DNA of 35,841 nucleotides from Planctomycetota bacterium. Lineage in GTDB: Bacteria; Planctomycetota; UBA1135; GCA-002748355. The translations under genes and the position numbers were made by a program. The notes below the pieces were generated by a model that was given only the letters and a program-made list of their open reading frames with translations, did not search any database and had not been told where the DNA came from. Location of the stretch: assembly GCA_011321845.1 (NCBI GenBank), contig DROQ01000095.1, positions 1 through 35,841 on the forward strand, read 5' to 3'. Shown piece after piece: positions 1 through 8,463 of the stretch; the first letter of the stretch is position 1, and every line of letters starts with the position of its first letter.

Positions 1-1623
1 ATCGAGATGTATAAGGAGGATGGGGAGGCGGCCGAAGCCGAGGAACTGCTCGATATCCGCACCATCCACAGGGACGGAAGCTCCTATGCCCCCCATTTGG
101 TGCGCAGCACGTTCCAGATGCCTCAAATGGAACCGGGGTGTTTCCTCCTCCATCATTATCGCAACTACCAGGGGGCGCCCGGCGCAGACCTTTTGGACTT
201 CACCAGGTTCTACTTCCAGAGCAAGGATGAACCCTTCCGCTTCAGCCGCCTTGTGGTTCTCCTTCCCAAAAACCAGGAACTCGGAGACTTCGTCCTTCGA
301 AATTTCCCCAGGAAAGAGGTGAGAAAGCAGGAGGTGGGGGACCTGGTCGCTTGGATTTTCGAGAAGCGTGACATGCCCCGGTTGGAGACAGAACGCTACG
401 CGCCTCCGGTCGAGAAACTCGTCCCTTGGGTGACCTTTGGCAGGGAGGGAGCCATCCAAAGCACGGTGCGCAAGGGACGCAACAACCTTCTTGCACAGAC
501 CTATCCCTATCTGGAGATCCGGGAAAAGGCAAACGAGCTTTGCAAAGACAAAAAGGGAGATCTTGCCCAGGCCAAGGCCATTCACGACTTCGTCAACGAG
601 CACTGCCCGGACGCAAGCCAGCGACCCGGCTCCCCCGACCCGGTGAGCGTCCTCCTCAAAGGAGAGGGTGAGCGTTTCTTCCTCGAGTTGTCCCTGTTGA
701 GAGCCCGCGGGATCCCCTGGACAGGGGCATTGATCCACCCCAGACCGCCCGAACTGGACAACAATCCCGATCCCCTCTTCGATCCGGAACAGTTCTGGGT
801 CTATCCCGCCGCACGCGTGGAGCCTCGGGACGGACCTAGCTACTGGCTCATGCCCGGAACGCCTCGCTACTTCCCCTTTGGGAAGCCCATCCCCCAGCTC
901 GGTCGCAACCCCCTTGGGGGCGCTCCTGCCCTTCTTCTCGAGGGCGACGCAGGCACCCCTGTTCGAATGCCCAGGGGGGACCTCTTGGAACTAGCCCAGA
1001 CCATCGTCAAAGCCAAACTCCGCCTGCAGGGAACAGACGGCGTCCTCGAGGCGAGCATCCTCTTCCCCGGACTCCAGGGCTTTGCCCTCAAGGAAGTCCT
1101 CAAGGCCCGACCCGCGAACGTGCGCAGGATCATCGCACAGCGAATCGCAGGGCAGACCTTTGCGGGCTTCCGGGTCCAAAAGGCGGTCTACCCCGATCTC
1201 CAACGAAAGGGAACGCCACTGCGCATCGAACTTCAACTCCTTCGGCGAGACCTCGTGGACAAAATCGGGAGCCGCTGGAGCCTTCCCTCCCTCCTTCCCC
1301 CCATGGGACTCACTCGCTCCTTCGGCGGCAGGCCCAGCCGCAAACTCCCCATGGATCTAAAACTTTTCGCCGTCAGCGACTTCAGCCTGGAAATCGATCC
1401 GGGAGACTTCAGCATCATGGACCTCCCAAAGGGGATCATGGTGCGCAAGTTCATCATCGACTTCGCCACCACCGTGAAACCGCTAGGAGACAAGGGGGTC
1501 AAAATCCACCGCAGGTTCTTCCTTCTCCCCGGCACAATAAGCCCGGACCGCTACCAGGAGTTCCTCGCCACCTGCCGCAAAATCGACGAAGCCGGCCGGA
1601 AACGCATCCACCTCAGAAAGTAA
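1..1623 (+). CDS. DUF3857/transglutaminase-like protein, 5' partial, probably catalytically dead
   Basis: The frame is open from base 1 (two codons before the ATG at 7), so the gene probably starts outside the window and this is its C-terminal 540 residues. Counting from the ATG at 7, residues 1-150 are beta-rich and resemble the end of a DUF3857 domain. Residues about 165-300 look like a transglutaminase core: a helix with AKAIHDFVNEHC, then KGEGERFF leading into LSLLRARGIPW. The rest is beta-rich and unassigned. In active members the region before the LLRAxGI helix reads GNCxEHA with the catalytic Cys. Here the aligned residue is Glu220, and the following His and Asp motifs are also not recognisable, so it is probably a binding or scaffold protein rather than an enzyme. 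It faces the histidine kinase gene convergently across a palindrome cluster. The family call is moderate; the loss of catalysis is inferred from alignment by eye. Confidence 0.75.
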   Translation: MEMYKEDGEAAEAEELLDIRTIHRDGSSYAPHLVRSTFQMPQMEPGCFLLHHYRNYQGAPGADLLDFTRFYFQSKDEPFRFSRLVVLLPKNQELGDFVLRNFPRKEVRKQEVGDLVAWIFEKRDMPRLETERYAPPVEKLVPWVTFGREGAIQSTVRKGRNNLLAQTYPYLEIREKANELCKDKKGDLAQAKAIHDFVNEHCPDASQRPGSPDPVSVLLKGEGERFFLELSLLRARGIPWTGALIHPRPPELDNNPDPLFDPEQFWVYPAARVEPRDGPSYWLMPGTPRYFPFGKPIPQLGRNPLGGAPALLLEGDAGTPVRMPRGDLLELAQTIVKAKLRLQGTDGVLEASILFPGLQGFALKEVLKARPANVRRIIAQRIAGQTFAGFRVQKAVYPDLQRKGTPLRIELQLLRRDLVDKIGSRWSLPSLLPPMGLTRSFGGRPSRKLPMDLKLFAVSDFSLEIDPGDFSIMDLPKGIMVRKFIIDFATTVKPLGDKGVKIHRRFFLLPGTISPDRYQEFLATCRKIDEAGRKRIHLRK

Positions 1624-1631
1624 CCCCCACC

Positions 1632-1830
1632 GAAAACGTCGGTAGGAAACACCTCCAGGTATTTCAGGTAGAAAACGTCCGTAGAAAACGTCTCCAGACG
1701 TTTTGCGCATCAAAAGCCTTCGGCTTTTGATGCCGGAAAACCCTGCGGGTTTTCCCTGAAAAGCCTGGAGGCTTTTCCTACGCAAAACACCTGGAGGTGT
1801 TTTCTACTTACCCCTGGAGGGGTTTTCTAC
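1632..1830. repeat. Cluster of short perfect palindromes (repeat family A, copy 1)
   Basis: Almost the whole gap between two convergent genes is inverted repeats. Perfect or near-perfect stems lie at 1646-1665 (one mismatch), 1685-1704 (9 bp, loop CC), 1707-1733 (12 bp), 1735-1755 (9 bp, loop TGC), 1758-1777 (9 bp, loop GG), 1784-1803 (9 bp, loop GG) and 1811-1822 (5 bp). Most share the core CCTCCAGG or its complement CCTGGAGG, A/T-rich outer arms and a GTAGAAAAC or GTAGGAAAC flank. Left copies read forward and right copies read as the reverse complement, so the cluster is roughly mirror-symmetric about the hairpin at 1707-1733. Half-units with GAAAACGTC occur at 1632-1640 and 1671-1679. The same family recurs at 13657-13726. 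Function is unknown; bidirectional termination or a REP-like mobile origin are possible. Confidence 0.9.
1707..1733. terminator. Strong hairpin with UUCG-type loop between convergent genes
   Basis: A 12-bp perfect stem (arms 1707-1718 and 1722-1733) whose apex can be read as C(TTCG)G, a very stable RNA tetraloop. It lies between the stop codons of the convergent transglutaminase-like and histidine kinase genes, where a bidirectional terminator would be useful. No T-run follows directly, so intrinsic termination is uncertain. It may just be the centre of the palindrome cluster. Confidence 0.35.
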
Positions 1831-1838
1831 TACGCGGC

Positions 1839-4184
1839 TCAAAGGGCGCATTCGATTTTGCGCAGGGCGGTTTCGGCCGCGTCCCGGCACACCTCCTCCC
1901 CCAGTAACTCCTCCAACTCCCCCGCCGCCTTCGAGACTTCCCCCATCCCGAAGCCCCCCGCGGCTCCCTTGAGCTTGTGGGAGATCTCCTTGAGCATCCC
2001 CCAATCCTCTCTCTCCAGGGCCGCCCACATCTCTCGAACCCGCTCCCCGAGCGAAGCAGAAAACTCTTCCACCAGGGCGAGGAACTCCGGATCCTTCATC
2101 CAGGCATCCATCTCGTCAGATCCCCCACCTGGCACCCCCTGGGAGGCTTCAAGGGGCGGGTCCCCCCCCTGAGCGCTCCCTCTCTCTTCTCCAAGCGCCT
2201 GGAGCAAGGCCTCCACAAGCTCCCCTTGCCCGATGGGTTTCTTCAAAAACTCCGAGCAACCAGCGGACAAACAGGTCTCCCGATCCTCACTGCGGGCATG
2301 TGCCGTCAAAGCAAGGACTGGCCGCTCATATCCCCCGGCTCGCAGAGCTCTGGCCGCCTCATATCCGTCCATGACAGGCATCTGCATATCGAGGAGGATC
2401 AAGTCATATTCCCCCCCCTCGGCCTCAGCCTTTTGCACAAGCTCCAGGGCCACCCGTCCATGAGGAGCCACGTCTACTTCGGCACCTTCGTTTTTGAGGA
2501 AAAAACTGACAAGACGAGAAGTGTCGGGATTGTCTTCGGCAAGGAGAATCCGCTTCCCGTGGAGGAGACCCTGCCCCCCTGTGGTTCTCTCGCGCGCCTT
2601 CTCGAGAGCCCCGATAAGAGCCTGCATAAGGGCATCTCTACGAAAGGGTTTTCGCAGAACCATGTCCCAGACGCTGCTCCCTCCTTGGGAGAAGAAAGAG
2701 TTCGACGGGAGGCTCGCGGCATTCCCCGTCAGCGCAAGGATCGCCCCTTGGAAACCTTCGTTCCGCATCACCTGGGCGACAGCGAGGCCCTCCATCCCCG
2801 GCATGTGCTGGTCAAGGAGGACTGCGTCCATGGAATGTTCCCGCATCAGGGAAAGGGCGGCATTGCCCTCCGAAGCGACCCAGACCTTGGCTCCCTCGCT
2901 TTTCAGCATGCGCTCCAACAGATTGAGGTTGTCCACCCCATCGTCGGCGACGAGAATCGAAAAACCCTCGAGTCGCCCTTGGCCCGGCCCGGCGTCCTCC
3001 TCGATCTCCCGCCCCAGATCCTCGATCCAGGGATCCTGCGAGCGAAAAGCGGGAAGCTCCAAGGCGAAGACCGAGCCGGACTCATTGGAAGCGAGAAGCT
3101 CCACACCTCCCCCCATCCCTCCAGCAAGACGGGAAACCACCGAGAGCCCCAACCCAAAGCCATCGAAGCGCCGCGCCATGGTCTTGTCCGCCCGGACAAA
3201 GGGGCGAAAGAGTTTGGCCCGCACTTCCTCGGGCACCCCTGGACCCGTGTCCCGGATCAGGAACCGGATCTGCCCGGTCTGCTCGGAATACTCCACCTCG
3301 ATCAGAACCGCCCCCTCGGAGGAGAACTTGAGTCCATTCCCCACAAGGATGCCCAAGGCCTGGCGGATCCGCCCCGAGTCCCCAACCAACCTGGGTGGGA
3401 CCTTGCCCCGGAAAAGGACACCCATCCCAAGGCCTTTACTCCGGGCCACCGGGCGCCACTCCGATAGGAGGTCAATGAGAATGGTTTGGACCGAAGGGCT
3501 CTCCAGCTGAAACCGTAGACCCTCCGTCTCCAGACTCGCCCAGTCCATGGAAAGGTCGAGGATGCGGGTCAACTCGCTGGCATTCTCCTGAATCCGCCCC
3601 AGCAGCTCCCCCCTTTCCCTCTCCCCCAGGGAGGGGTCCGCGACCCATTCCGAATAGCCCTTGATCGCCATGAGGGGAGTCCGGAACTCATGGCTGATCT
3701 GCTGCAAAAAGAACGTCCTGTCGAACTCGCCCTCATCCCGGCCGGGGCAGAGCTGCCTCCGATCCCGGATGACGACGAGGTCATACCTCCCAAAGGGCAG
3801 ATAGCGCAGCTCCAGGGGGAGGGCGATCAAAACACCGGGGCTTGAAGGATCCCGAACCAGAGCCTGATGCATGAAAGAGACGACCCCCTCGCCGGAGGGG
3901 TTGAGGCGGGCACGTTGGAACCAGGCTTTGAGCCCGGGAATCGGGAGGCCATCCAAACCATCCTGGGGCAGTTCCTCGGGAACCAACAGGAACTCCCGTG
4001 CTCGATCCCCCAGGGCGAGAACTTGCTCCCCGGATCCGACCAGGAGAATGGGGCTCCCCAGGGCTTCCTCGAGCAAGGGAATCAGTTCCTGGATCCGCCG
4101 TCTCTCCACCTTCCTCCACAGGACAAAGCCCAAGAGAGCCGCCCCGAGGAAGCTGAGCAATACGATGACCTGGGGTATTTCCAA
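1839..4184 (-). CDS. Hybrid sensor histidine kinase with two receiver domains and Hpt
   Basis: A 781-residue membrane-anchored phosphorelay kinase. From the N-terminus: one membrane segment (about 5-24), a PAS-like region (about 38-146), HisKA with ISHEFRTPL (phospho-acceptor His165), HATPase with the N-box (NGLK, about 283), DTGPGV and GFGLGLSVV, receiver 1 (acid pair VADD, Asp458, Lys512), receiver 2 (LAEDN, Asp599, KKP) and an Hpt domain with HKLKGAAGGFG (His736). All phospho-transfer residues are present. No periplasmic sensing domain is visible, so the cue is likely cytoplasmic or membrane-borne. The frame is open up to 4316, where a TTG could start, but the TTG at 4184 is preceded by a GGGGGAG site five bases away and places the membrane segment at the N-terminus, so I prefer it. 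It follows the glycosyltransferase-like gene on the same strand; no DNA-binding partner regulator is in the window. Confidence 0.93.
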   Translation of the reverse strand: MEIPQVIVLLSFLGAALLGFVLWRKVERRRIQELIPLLEEALGSPILLVGSGEQVLALGDRAREFLLVPEELPQDGLDGLPIPGLKAWFQRARLNPSGEGVVSFMHQALVRDPSSPGVLIALPLELRYLPFGRYDLVVIRDRRQLCPGRDEGEFDRTFFLQQISHEFRTPLMAIKGYSEWVADPSLGERERGELLGRIQENASELTRILDLSMDWASLETEGLRFQLESPSVQTILIDLLSEWRPVARSKGLGMGVLFRGKVPPRLVGDSGRIRQALGILVGNGLKFSSEGAVLIEVEYSEQTGQIRFLIRDTGPGVPEEVRAKLFRPFVRADKTMARRFDGFGLGLSVVSRLAGGMGGGVELLASNESGSVFALELPAFRSQDPWIEDLGREIEEDAGPGQGRLEGFSILVADDGVDNLNLLERMLKSEGAKVWVASEGNAALSLMREHSMDAVLLDQHMPGMEGLAVAQVMRNEGFQGAILALTGNAASLPSNSFFSQGGSSVWDMVLRKPFRRDALMQALIGALEKARERTTGGQGLLHGKRILLAEDNPDTSRLVSFFLKNEGAEVDVAPHGRVALELVQKAEAEGGEYDLILLDMQMPVMDGYEAARALRAGGYERPVLALTAHARSEDRETCLSAGCSEFLKKPIGQGELVEALLQALGEERGSAQGGDPPLEASQGVPGGGSDEMDAWMKDPEFLALVEEFSASLGERVREMWAALEREDWGMLKEISHKLKGAAGGFGMGEVSKAAGELEELLGEEVCRDAAETALRKIECAL

Positions 4185-4319
4185 CTTCGCTCCCCCTTCC
4201 GCCTGAAAAAGAACTTTGACCTGATAAGGTCCCCGCCCCCGAACGGACACCGCCTTATCCCTGCGACTTGTTTTCGGTCCGCCCCTGAGTCTCCTTGACT
4301 CCGCCGGGACTGCCAAGGC

Positions 4320-6176
4320 TCATCGCAGTTTCAAGCGCACCCGTAAATGGAAGGACCCAGGTCCCAGTGGTAAAGCAGGAAAGAACCCTAGGACGGGACG
4401 GAGGGCCGAAGCGGGGACTTTTTTTCCCTCGAGAGTCTCCACCTCGACCTCGAAGGGCCAGGGGAAGGGCTCCAGGACAAAAAGCCGGGCACGCTCGGTC
4501 GGGGGGAACCACTCTGGGACCCAAGCCAGGACCAGCCAACCCGGCTCCTCGAGTTCTCCCTTCACCTCCCAGATGACGAGACTGTCCTTGTTGGGGAGAT
4601 CCCGGCGGCGGGCGAGGCTGAGAGAACCCCTCGGAACCCGGAACCCATGCGAGGATCCCCGGGCATAGAGAGACCATCCGATCCGTTGGAGCGGAACTTC
4701 GCTGCCCGTAATGGGCCCAAGGGCGAGTACGGGACCCGGGAACGCCGAGAGCCGATCAAGGAACCAGGCCGTGTCCCGACTCCGGCGGGCGAGTAGTTCT
4801 TTCTTGGTCACAAAAACAATCCGCCCCCCCCTGTACTCGAGAATCCGCAGACCCTCGGGGAGAGAAGCCAAGGTATCTGGAAACAGGCCGGTGCTCCGCG
4901 TTGTCATCCAGAGGACCGAGGGCCACTTGTCGATCCGGCATTCCTTGCCAAGGACCATGAGGAAACCAGCGCGGTATTCGACCGGCACGTTCAGCAGGAG
5001 GGGAGCTTCGCCTTTTTCAAGGCTTGGGGCCAGCTTCCGGATGGAGGCAAGGACCCTATCCGCTTGATGAAGGTATCGCGAGAACAGAGCCTGCTCCCTC
5101 AGGTTCCCCATCAAGAAGAAAAAGACCATCCCCATGCCAAAGGTACCAAGGGCAGCGCCTTTTCGAAATCTCCAGGCAAAGCCGAGGAGGGACAATCCTG
5201 CGCCGAGGGCGGGCAGATAACCCTGGTGGCGGCTGCTTTCACCCGGAAAGAAGGATGCCGGCACATTGAGGAGAACAAAGGCCAATAACCCCAACAGGGC
5301 AGCCCCTCGCGCCCGCCTCCCCCAAATAAGAGCCAGGAGCAGCAGCGCGGGAAGGAGACCGGCCCGCAGCCAGCCAGGCCCCCAGGGCAACCCCAGCCCA
5401 TGAAAAAAGAAGCCCCCCAAGTTCCCCAACACTGAGACAAACCAGCCCAAGGGGTCCGCTCCCACCGCCCCCAGAAGCTGCCCCAACCGTCCCTCCTCCA
5501 AGCCCGACCCCTGTGGACTCAACCAGAGATGCAAAAGCGCCGGAAGCAGGGTAAGCAGCAAACCCGCCCCCGCCGTCCAGGCCGCCCAACCCCTTTCCCG
5601 ACCTCTCCACCACAGCGCCCCCGGCAAAAGGAGGACAGCCATGTAAGCATTCTCACTACAGCCCAAGGCCAGCAATATCGTAGCCAGAGCCCAGGCCAGG
5701 GCGCCGGCCGCCCGCTCGGCTCGAAGGATCCGAGACAAACCCAAGATCAAAAAAAAGAAAGTCATGGCCTTGTTTCCCGCTGCCAACCAGCTCAGGGCCG
5801 CGGCCGTACCAGGTGCGAGCATCACTCCGAGGGCGCAGAAAAAACTCTCCCGGGTGGAGAGACCCTTCTCCCGCAGCCAGCCCCAGAGGATCCTTGCTGC
5901 CAAGAGATGCGCCAGGATCGGCCCCATGTGGGAAAGCCCCCCCGGCAGCCCCCATCCGGTGCAGGCCCGCAGATACAAGAACCATAATGGACGGTAATAA
6001 GGATAGTCTCCAAAAGGGAGCAGGACCCGCCCGTAGCTCGCCTCCCCCAGACGCATCCGGTCGACCCAGTCTTCGGGAGACAGGGGGAAGAAGAGGATCC
6101 CCACCAGGCAAGCGCCAAGTGCAAGGAACAGAACCCGTGGGAAGAAAAAGCGATCCGCTCTCCCCTCATTCCGCAT
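4320..6176 (-). CDS. Multi-pass membrane protein, GT-C glycosyltransferase-like
   Basis: A 618-residue integral membrane protein. About ten hydrophobic segments fill residues 1-360, followed by a soluble C-terminal domain of about 250 residues rich in beta strands. The first large loop after TM1 carries acidic residues (SPEDWVDRM) and is followed by DYPYYRPLWFLYLRA. A loop Asp followed by a YYRPL-type segment is typical of GT-C transferases that use polyprenyl-phosphate sugars (the TMTC/ArnT-like superfamily). The donor and acceptor cannot be predicted. The ATG at 6176 has GGAG eight bases upstream; a TTG at 6191 is an alternative. It starts just after the glycosylasparaginase-like gene and is followed by the kinase, suggesting one transcript. 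The GT-C call rests on topology and one motif. Confidence 0.65.
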   Translation of the reverse strand: MRNEGRADRFFFPRVLFLALGACLVGILFFPLSPEDWVDRMRLGEASYGRVLLPFGDYPYYRPLWFLYLRACTGWGLPGGLSHMGPILAHLLAARILWGWLREKGLSTRESFFCALGVMLAPGTAAALSWLAAGNKAMTFFFLILGLSRILRAERAAGALAWALATILLALGCSENAYMAVLLLPGALWWRGRERGWAAWTAGAGLLLTLLPALLHLWLSPQGSGLEEGRLGQLLGAVGADPLGWFVSVLGNLGGFFFHGLGLPWGPGWLRAGLLPALLLLALIWGRRARGAALLGLLAFVLLNVPASFFPGESSRHQGYLPALGAGLSLLGFAWRFRKGAALGTFGMGMVFFFLMGNLREQALFSRYLHQADRVLASIRKLAPSLEKGEAPLLLNVPVEYRAGFLMVLGKECRIDKWPSVLWMTTRSTGLFPDTLASLPEGLRILEYRGGRIVFVTKKELLARRSRDTAWFLDRLSAFPGPVLALGPITGSEVPLQRIGWSLYARGSSHGFRVPRGSLSLARRRDLPNKDSLVIWEVKGELEEPGWLVLAWVPEWFPPTERARLFVLEPFPWPFEVEVETLEGKKVPASALRPVLGFFPALPLGPGSFHLRVRLKLR

Positions 6177-6193
6177 CGCCCGGGTCTCCAAGC

Positions 6194-7288
6194 TCAGCGC
6201 CTCTTATAAAGCGAGGCTTGATCCAGAATCCGTGCCCCCTCTTCTGTGCAGACGGCGTATTTTGCGGGATAAAAGGCCGCCGCCCCAAACTCCCCCTTCT
6301 TGTTGACTGCGTAGAAGTTGACCTGGAAGTTGGGCCGCCCCTTTGCGTCCAGAAGCCGGGGAATCCTCGTAAAATGCGCAATGCGTTTCAGGACCTCCAG
6401 GCAGGCGTCGGTCGGTGATTTCCCCTGGCGCATCTGCTCCACAACCGAGGAACTGCCGTTGCTGAGGATCACCGCCTCACCACGGCCCGTGCTCCCTGCC
6501 GAACCGATGTCGTTGTCGACATAGAGCCCACAACCGATCAGGGGGGAGTCCCCCACTCGGCCCGGGATTTTAAAAGCGAGCCCCGATGTCGTCGTGCAGG
6601 CACCCAAGCGGCCCTTGGCGTCCAGGGCCGAGAGATGAATGGTCCCGGTCGGCCGTGGTTCGACCTCTTCCTTGCCTTTTTTTCCAGTCTCCGGATCTCC
6701 CGGAGCCCCCAGATCGTTCTCCCCAGGTTCCACCCAATCATCCCGCCGCGAAAGCCCCTCCCGCCAGCGCAACCAGCGCTTGCGCGCCCTCTCGGTCAGG
6801 AGGTTCTCCTCCTTGAACCCATGCATTCTGGCGAAGCGAAGCGCACCCTCCCCCACCAACAGCACATGATCTGTCCGGCGCATTACCTTGAGCGCCACCT
6901 GCGCGGGATGCATGATCCCCCGAAGGGCCCCCACCGCACCGGCCAGCTGGGTCGGCCCATCCATCACGCAGGAGTCCAACTCGACGACCCCGTCCGCGTT
7001 AGGAAGTCCTCCATAGCCCACCGACATATCCCTGGGATCCGCCTCGACTACAGCGACTCCGTGCACCGCAGCGTCCACCGGACGCTTTCCCTGGGTCATG
7101 GCTTCATAAGCCCGCTCGACCGCTTTGAGGCCGTTACGACTGGAGACCGCGACAACGGGAGGACGCCTCCTCACAAGGGCAGGGGCCTTGCCCAATTTTT
7201 TCAGGGGGAAACCCAGCAAGGACCCTGCAAGCGACGCCCCCAAGAAACCCCGCCGATCCATAACGCTTTTACCGCTCCTGTCTTTCAT
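6194..7288 (-). CDS. Tat-exported N4-(beta-N-acetylglucosaminyl)-L-asparaginase-like Ntn hydrolase
   Basis: A 364-residue protein of the asparaginase-2/glycosylasparaginase family (peptidase family T2). These enzymes are made as a precursor, cleave themselves before a Thr and use that Thr as nucleophile to hydrolyse GlcNAc-Asn or related amides. The nucleophile is probably Thr216 in TGTIHLSALD. Downstream, GLAFKIPGRVGDSPLIGCG and GSAGSTGRGE match the substrate-binding loops of glycosylasparaginase closely. An early DRRGFLGASLAG stretch is a twin-arginine signal, so export as a folded protein is expected. The linker before the Thr (about 180-212) is charged and long. The start at 7288 has AAAGGA ahead of it; an ATG at 7261, right at the twin-arginine motif, has a poorer site. 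It heads the minus-strand group with the GT-C-like gene. The family is clear; the exact substrate is not. Confidence 0.9.
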   Translation of the reverse strand: MKDRSGKSVMDRRGFLGASLAGSLLGFPLKKLGKAPALVRRRPPVVAVSSRNGLKAVERAYEAMTQGKRPVDAAVHGVAVVEADPRDMSVGYGGLPNADGVVELDSCVMDGPTQLAGAVGALRGIMHPAQVALKVMRRTDHVLLVGEGALRFARMHGFKEENLLTERARKRWLRWREGLSRRDDWVEPGENDLGAPGDPETGKKGKEEVEPRPTGTIHLSALDAKGRLGACTTTSGLAFKIPGRVGDSPLIGCGLYVDNDIGSAGSTGRGEAVILSNGSSSVVEQMRQGKSPTDACLEVLKRIAHFTRIPRLLDAKGRPNFQVNFYAVNKKGEFGAAAFYPAKYAVCTEEGARILDQASLYKRR

Positions 7289-7500
7289 TTCGCGATCCTT
7301 TTTCCTGGAAGAAGGTGGGAAGGATTCTAGCCCACATTGCCCAGGACCTCGAACCATCCCACAAAAGCTTTCCCCCGCCAGAACCTTGCATTTGCCTCCT
7401 CTCCCTTGTTTTCTAACTCCATGGAAATCCATCGGGGGGAGCTTCGTAGGGAGGCGACCCCAGCCCCAGTGGGACCAGGCAGAAACCACAGGAAAACGAC

Positions 7501-8463
7501 TTGGAGCCAGACCGGACGATTCTCGAAGTAAATGGACTCAAGGTGCAATACGGCTCCATCGTCGCTGTGGATCAGGCGACGTTCTCCATGGCTCCTGGGG
7601 CCTGCGGCCTGCTCGGGCGAAACGGAGCGGGCAAGAGTTCGATCATCCGGGCGATTCTCGGGCTGGTCCCTCCCAGAGAGGGCAGCGTCCAGGTCCTCGG
7701 GCTCGACGCCAGGCAGGAAGGGCCTCTGGTCAGGGACCGGATCGGGTATATGCCGGAGAAAGAAGCCCTTTTTCCTGGACTCACAGGGGTGGAAGCCGTC
7801 TCCTTTGCCGGGCGCCTTTCCGGGCTCCCCCCCCTTGCCGCCAAGCAACGCGCTCACGAAGTCCTCTTTCTCGTGGGCCTCGCGGAGGAACGCTACCGAC
7901 CGGTAGGGGGCTATTCGGCAGGAATGAAGCAGCGAACCAAACTGGCCCAGGCCTTGATCCACGACCCGGATCTCCTCTTTTTGGATGAGCCCACGAATGG
8001 ATTGGACCCTGAGGGAAGGACCGAGATCCTCGGGCTGCTCCGAAACCTGGTGGAGAAAAAGGGCAAATCCCTCCTCCTCTGCTCCCACATCCTCCCCGAC
8101 GTGGAAGGGCTTTGCGACAACGTCATCCTTCTCGACGAAGGCAAGGTCCTTCGCCAAGGGGCCATCCACGACATGCTCTCCTCCCTCGGCAGACTGTTTC
8201 GACTGCGTTATGTGGGAGGCGAAGACTTCGTCGGGAAACTTCAGACCCAGGGGCTCCTGCAAGAGCAGGGGGAGGATGGGGAGCTTCTTGTGCGGCTCCC
8301 CCCCGAACAGAAAGTGAGCGATCTCTTCGGACTTGCCTCCCAGCTCAACGCACAGATCCGGCTCCTCGAGCCCGAAAAGAAGAGCCTTCTCGACATTTTC
8401 CTGGAGGCGGTCCAGGGACCAAGGCTGGAGCCAACAGAGGGAGGATCGCATGGGCCTCATTGA
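7501..8463 (+). CDS. ABC transporter ATP-binding protein (NatA/CcmA type)
   Basis: A 320-residue nucleotide-binding subunit of an ABC-2 type transporter. Visible motifs are Walker A GRNGAGKS (39-46), a signature of the YSAGMKQR type (138-145) instead of LSGGQ as is common in this subfamily, Walker B LLFLDEP (158-164), a D-loop GLDP and the H-loop His196. About 100 C-terminal residues form an accessory domain. The start is a TTG, supported by AGGA seven bases upstream, and the conserved ABC fold begins a few residues in. It is the first gene of a seven-gene operon and its end overlaps the permease start by 14 bases, which suggests translational coupling. The transported substrate cannot be told from sequence. 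Confidence 0.95.
   Translation: MEPDRTILEVNGLKVQYGSIVAVDQATFSMAPGACGLLGRNGAGKSSIIRAILGLVPPREGSVQVLGLDARQEGPLVRDRIGYMPEKEALFPGLTGVEAVSFAGRLSGLPPLAAKQRAHEVLFLVGLAEERYRPVGGYSAGMKQRTKLAQALIHDPDLLFLDEPTNGLDPEGRTEILGLLRNLVEKKGKSLLLCSHILPDVEGLCDNVILLDEGKVLRQGAIHDMLSSLGRLFRLRYVGGEDFVGKLQTQGLLQEQGEDGELLVRLPPEQKVSDLFGLASQLNAQIRLLEPEKKSLLDIFLEAVQGPRLEPTEGGSHGPH

Noticed and set aside
133-145. tRNA and rRNA genes anywhere in the window
   Set aside because: No cloverleaf with a GTTCRA-type T-loop or rRNA-like conserved block was noticed in the intergenic gaps, which are all short. A covariance search would be needed to exclude them fully; the coordinates given are only a placeholder for the whole window.
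1977-3467. Long plus-strand open frame (496 codons) opposite the histidine kinase
   Set aside because: The minus-strand frame has complete HisKA, HATPase, receiver and Hpt motifs. The plus-strand translation has no recognisable domain and low-complexity Pro/Ser/His composition, as expected for an antisense shadow in GC-rich DNA.
7386-7417. Promoter for the ABC operon (TTGCAT with TTCTAA/TCTAAC)
   Set aside because: Spacing of 19 to 20 bases and a weak -10 box make it unconvincing.
7912-7935. Defective ABC signature motif (YSAGM instead of LSGGQ)
   Set aside because: Such variants are common in NatA/CcmA-type ATPases with intact Walker motifs; not a sign of inactivity.
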